From positions 1 to 7,299 of the forward strand of contig JABDJW010000398.1 of assembly GCA_013002375.1 (NCBI GenBank): 7,299 bases of DNA, given 5' to 3'. This document shows positions 5,415 through 7,299 of the stretch, one piece after another (position 1 is the first letter of the stretch; each line of letters begins with the position of its first letter). Under the pieces are notes generated by a model, which was not told the DNA's origin, searched no databases, and saw only the letters and a program-made list of their open reading frames with translations. This DNA comes from Acidimicrobiales bacterium. GTDB lineage: Bacteria; Actinomycetota; Acidimicrobiia; Acidimicrobiales; SHLQ01. The translations under genes were made by a program, and so were the position numbers.

Positions 5415-5449
5415 CTCCCGCCCGTCGAGCTTGTCGAGGCGCGCGGGAG
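5415..5449. repeat. Inverted repeat with CTCGACAAGCTCGAC-type core before the MDR gene
   Basis: CTCCCGC (5415-5421) pairs with GCGGGAG (5443-5449). The loop holds GTCGAGCTTGTCGAG, two direct copies of GTCGAG around CTT. On the minus strand the 3' arm abuts the GAGGAG ribosome binding site of the MDR gene, so folding could affect initiation. The core resembles GTCGAGCTTGTCGA-type repeats I associate with intergenic DNA of high-GC actinomycetes. Confidence 0.4.
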
Positions 5450-5472
5450 GCGACCAGAGTCCTCGGTCCCTT

Positions 5473-5486
5473 GCGCTCCTCAGCGC
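5473..5486 (-). terminator. Weak stem-loop after the cyclic-nucleotide-binding gene
   Basis: On the minus strand, GCGCT-GAGG-AGCGC starts 7 nt past the stop of the gene ending at 5494. The stem is only 5 bp with no T-tract, so it is at most a weak or attenuating signal. The overlapping TCAGCGCTGA (5480-5489) is a perfect palindrome. Confidence 0.25.
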
Positions 5487-5493
5487 TGATTTT

Positions 5494-5922
5494 TCAGGGC
5501 CGGTTGTCGGCCCAGCGCTCCATGGCCCGGAGCCGGATGGCCGCCGCGGCTTCGGGGAAGTTGGCCAGAGCCGTGTCGAACGCGGCCGATGCCATGACCT
5601 CGAGGGTGCAATCGGTGGTGGCCACGACCGAGGCCGTCCGCTTGAACACGCCGTCGGCCATGCCGAGCAACGCCATCTCGCCGAAGAAGTCACCGGGCTC
5701 GAGATGGGCCACGACCTCGCCGTCGCGCACGACGTCGGCGGTGCCGTCGACGAGGAGCACGAACTGCCGCCCGATCTCGCCCTGCTCGATGATGTGGTCG
5801 CCGGCGTTGACGCTCGCCGGTTCCGCCAGCTTGTTCAGGCGCTCCTTCTCGTCGTCGTTGATGCCCGCGAACAGTGGATTGTCCGCCATCGGCATGCGTG
5901 TGGATGCGTCGCCTTCAGCCAT
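5494..5922 (-). CDS. Stand-alone cyclic-nucleotide-binding domain protein
   Basis: 142 residues from ATG with AAGGGG 6 nt upstream. It is one cNMP-binding fold: NPLFAGINDDEKERLNKLAE (15-34), AGDHIIEQGEIGRQFVLLVDGTADVV (40-65), then the phosphate-binding cassette PGDFFGEMALL (76-86) and KRTASVVATTDCTLEVM (94-110). E82 and R95 are the expected ribose- and phosphate-contacting residues. The loop between FGEMALL and RTA is longer than in Crp-type cassettes. There is no DNA-binding, kinase or membrane domain, so it is not a Crp-like regulator. It may bind cAMP/cGMP and act on a partner protein; the partner is unknown. It precedes the MDR gene and is divergent from the ferritin-like gene. Confidence 0.9.
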   Translation of the reverse strand: MAEGDASTRMPMADNPLFAGINDDEKERLNKLAEPASVNAGDHIIEQGEIGRQFVLLVDGTADVVRDGEVVAHLEPGDFFGEMALLGMADGVFKRTASVVATTDCTLEVMASAAFDTALANFPEAAAAIRLRAMERWADNRP

Positions 5923-6032
5923 GGTTCCCCTTCTTCACCGGCCCGCCTGGGCGCCTACACCGGTTTACCGCGGCCGATGGTTCGCCGTCGATTGCCGACT
6001 CGGTGCTGCGGCGTCTCGTCGAGCTGTCACTT

Positions 6033-6062
6033 TTCGAGTCGGCTATCCGATCGCAGTACCAT
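6033..6062 (+). promoter_or_regulatory. Promoter of the ferritin-like gene (leaderless)
   Basis: TACCAT (6057-6062) lies exactly 7 nt before the ATG at 6070. A weak -35 candidate, TTCGAG (6033-6038), lies 18 bp upstream. No Shine-Dalgarno sequence precedes the ATG, fitting a leaderless transcript. The -10 is convincing; the -35 is not. Confidence 0.5.
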
Positions 6063-6069
6063 CGCGGCC

Positions 6070-7185
6070 ATGACGACCACGGAACCGAACCCGTCCGGGC
6101 TGCCCGATCAGGCCGAAGTCGACGACACGATCAAGCTCATCACCGACAATGCCACCCGGGTGTTCTCGTGGAAGTACGACCGCGAACGCGATCAGCTCGT
6201 GACGCTCTACAACAAGGCCATGGCCTCCCAGTGGGATTCCATCCAGGATCTCGACTGGTCGATCGAAGTCGATCCCGAGCAGTTGGTGAAGACGGCCACG
6301 TCGGTCAACGTCACCGTCGAGATCGCCAAGGCGGCCAAGGATGTCGACGGCTCGCCCTTCGCCACCTGGGGCGACAAGGAGTTCACCGATCTCGGCATCG
6401 AATCGATGAAGGCGTCGCTCAGCCAGTTCATGCACGGCGAGCAGGGCGCCATGATGGTCGCGGCCAAGATCGTCGAGACCGTGCCGTGGATCGATGCCAA
6501 GTACTACGCCGCCACCCAGACGATGGACGAGGCTCGCCACACCGAGGTGTTCGCCAAGTATCTCGACCTGAAGTTGGGTGAGGCCTACCCGATGAGCCCG
6601 TACCTCGACGCCCAGATTCAGGCGTTGATCGAAGATTCGCGCTGGGACATCGCCTACCTCGGTATGCAGATCATCATCGAGAGTCTGGCCCTGGCCGCCT
6701 TCGGCTCGATGCTGCGATCCACGCAGGAACCGCTGCTGAAGAAACTGCTCCGGTATGTGCTGAGCGACGAGGCCCGTCACGTGGCCTTCGGCATCTTGAG
6801 CCTGGCCGAGTACTACGAGAACCTCAGCGAGGCCGAGCTGCTGGATCGCCAGGAGTTCATGGCCGAGAACACGTTGCGCAGCCGCAACCGTTCGACCACA
6901 CCGGAGGTGTGGGAGCGCATGGGGGTCGACTTCGAAGCGGCGATACCGGCCCTGCGCGAGGGCGCGACCAAGATCGATCAATCGCTGTTCACCGTGTTCC
7001 AACGCGGGTTCTATTCGAAGCTCGTTCCCAACACCCGCAAGCTCGGCTTGCTCGATGCCAACAACGGCCACCTCCGCAAACTGTGGGGCGACGCCGGCCT
7101 CCTCGAGTGGGAGTTCGCCGACAGCACTGCCGACGACTATGACGCCTACGACGCAGTGGCCGAAGACCGCGCCGCGGCGCAGTAG
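6070..7185 (+). CDS. Ferritin-like diiron oxidoreductase, substrate unknown
   Basis: 371 residues, TAG stop. The central four-helix part carries a full diiron ligand set: E124 (MHGEQGAMM), E154 and H157 (MDEARHTEV), E204 (IIIESLAL), E234 and H237 (SDEARHVAF). The spacing E-29-ExxH occurs in both halves, as expected for an internally duplicated ferritin-like bundle. The N-terminal part (VFSWKYDRERDQLVTLYNKA...SQWDSIQDLDW, 31-63) and the C-terminal extension (~255-371, acidic tail) go beyond simple ferritins. This size and layout fits the R2-like/AurF-like group of oxygen-activating enzymes rather than iron storage, but I cannot name the reaction. The start at 6070 is supported by the TACCAT box 7 nt before it. 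The frame stays open far upstream, but only as antisense of two other genes. Confidence 0.88.
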   Translation: MTTTEPNPSGLPDQAEVDDTIKLITDNATRVFSWKYDRERDQLVTLYNKAMASQWDSIQDLDWSIEVDPEQLVKTATSVNVTVEIAKAAKDVDGSPFATWGDKEFTDLGIESMKASLSQFMHGEQGAMMVAAKIVETVPWIDAKYYAATQTMDEARHTEVFAKYLDLKLGEAYPMSPYLDAQIQALIEDSRWDIAYLGMQIIIESLALAAFGSMLRSTQEPLLKKLLRYVLSDEARHVAFGILSLAEYYENLSEAELLDRQEFMAENTLRSRNRSTTPEVWERMGVDFEAAIPALREGATKIDQSLFTVFQRGFYSKLVPNTRKLGLLDANNGHLRKLWGDAGLLEWEFADSTADDYDAYDAVAEDRAAAQ

Positions 7186-7192
7186 CGGTCGG

Positions 7193-7229
7193 GAGCGAAC
7201 CACGGCGAAGCCGGCCGTCGAGCGAACCA
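7193..7229. repeat. Direct repeats with a small hairpin after the ferritin-like gene
   Basis: GAGCGAACCA occurs at 7193-7202 and 7220-7229. Between them CGGC-GAA-GCCG (7203-7213) can form a short hairpin. It lies 8 nt past the stop and may help termination. No T-tract. Confidence 0.35.
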
Positions 7230-7257
7230 GCCGGACTGATTCCCCTCCTTTACGCCG

Positions 7258-7299
7258 TCATGGCGGGCTCACCCGCACCCACACCGTGACGTCCTGGGG
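7258..7299 (-). CDS. Possible C-terminal end of another gene, cut by window edge
   Basis: The minus strand reads PQDVTVWVRVSPP and a TGA stop at 7258-7260. The alternating hydrophobic pattern looks like a final beta strand, but 13 codons are too few to be sure. The other minus frame with a nearby stop (TAA at 7250) reads GRHGVGAGEPAMTA, which is less protein-like. Confidence 0.3.
   Translation of the reverse strand, partial: PQDVTVWVRVSPP

Noticed and set aside
4548..5693. 381-codon minus-strand frame over the MDR and cNMP genes
   Set aside because: It is the wrong frame of two genes with clear motifs, and is Arg-rich as expected for a high-GC shadow.
5251..6069. In-frame upstream extension of the ferritin-like gene (to 644 aa)
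   Set aside because: The extension is antisense to the MDR and cyclic-nucleotide-binding genes and is low-complexity Arg/Pro/Gly-rich. The TACCAT box 7 nt before 6070 fixes the start.
6043..7203. 386-codon minus-strand frame opposite the ferritin-like gene
   Set aside because: It mirrors the codon bias of the diiron gene and has no domain or ribosome binding site.

Overview
The window is high-GC bacterial DNA, tightly packed with genes on both strands. Gene content and signals suggest an actinomycete: an RDD membrane protein with an N-terminal DUF2510 domain, a stand-alone cyclic-nucleotide-binding protein, GTG starts, and starts placed 7 nt after a TANNNT box as in leaderless transcripts. 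The GGGGTC-N-GACCCC repeats and overall style make me lean towards class Acidimicrobiia (Ilumatobacter-like). That placement is an impression, not a demonstrated assignment.

Left part (1-2210). A NUDIX hydrolase on the minus strand runs off the left edge. Next comes a minus-strand pair: a MarR-type regulator (start 1999) followed by an APH(6)/hydroxyurea-kinase-like phosphotransferase (596-1489). This pair is bracketed by two arrays of a 13-bp palindromic motif with ~25-bp periodicity (516-604 and 2050-2134). The MarR gene has a recognisable promoter (TTGCGT-N17-TACGGT), a leaderless ATG and an inverted repeat over the -35/spacer region, so autoregulation is likely. The regulator plus kinase, with matching repeat arrays on both sides, is the most cassette-like unit in the window.

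Middle part (2211-4441). A SnoaL/NTF2-like protein on the plus strand converges on a remnant of a RidA-family gene (C-terminal ~32 codons only). A strong hairpin lies between this remnant and a secreted or lipid-anchored His/Trp/Cys-rich protein of unknown function on the minus strand. That gene has a good promoter overlapped by a Crp-like TGTGA-N6-TCAC site. Divergent from it is the DUF2510-RDD membrane protein.

Right part (4439-7299). On the minus strand, a cyclic-nucleotide-binding-domain protein is followed by a zinc-independent MDR/quinone-oxidoreductase-like enzyme. Divergent from these is a plus-strand ferritin-like diiron protein with a complete six-ligand set and a leaderless-type start. 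The last 42 bases may hold the tail of another minus-strand gene.

No RNA genes, CRISPR arrays, transposase genes or phage genes were seen. No gene-free stretch exceeds about 210 bases. The most interesting non-coding content is the repeat arrays and the compact promoter/operator regions.
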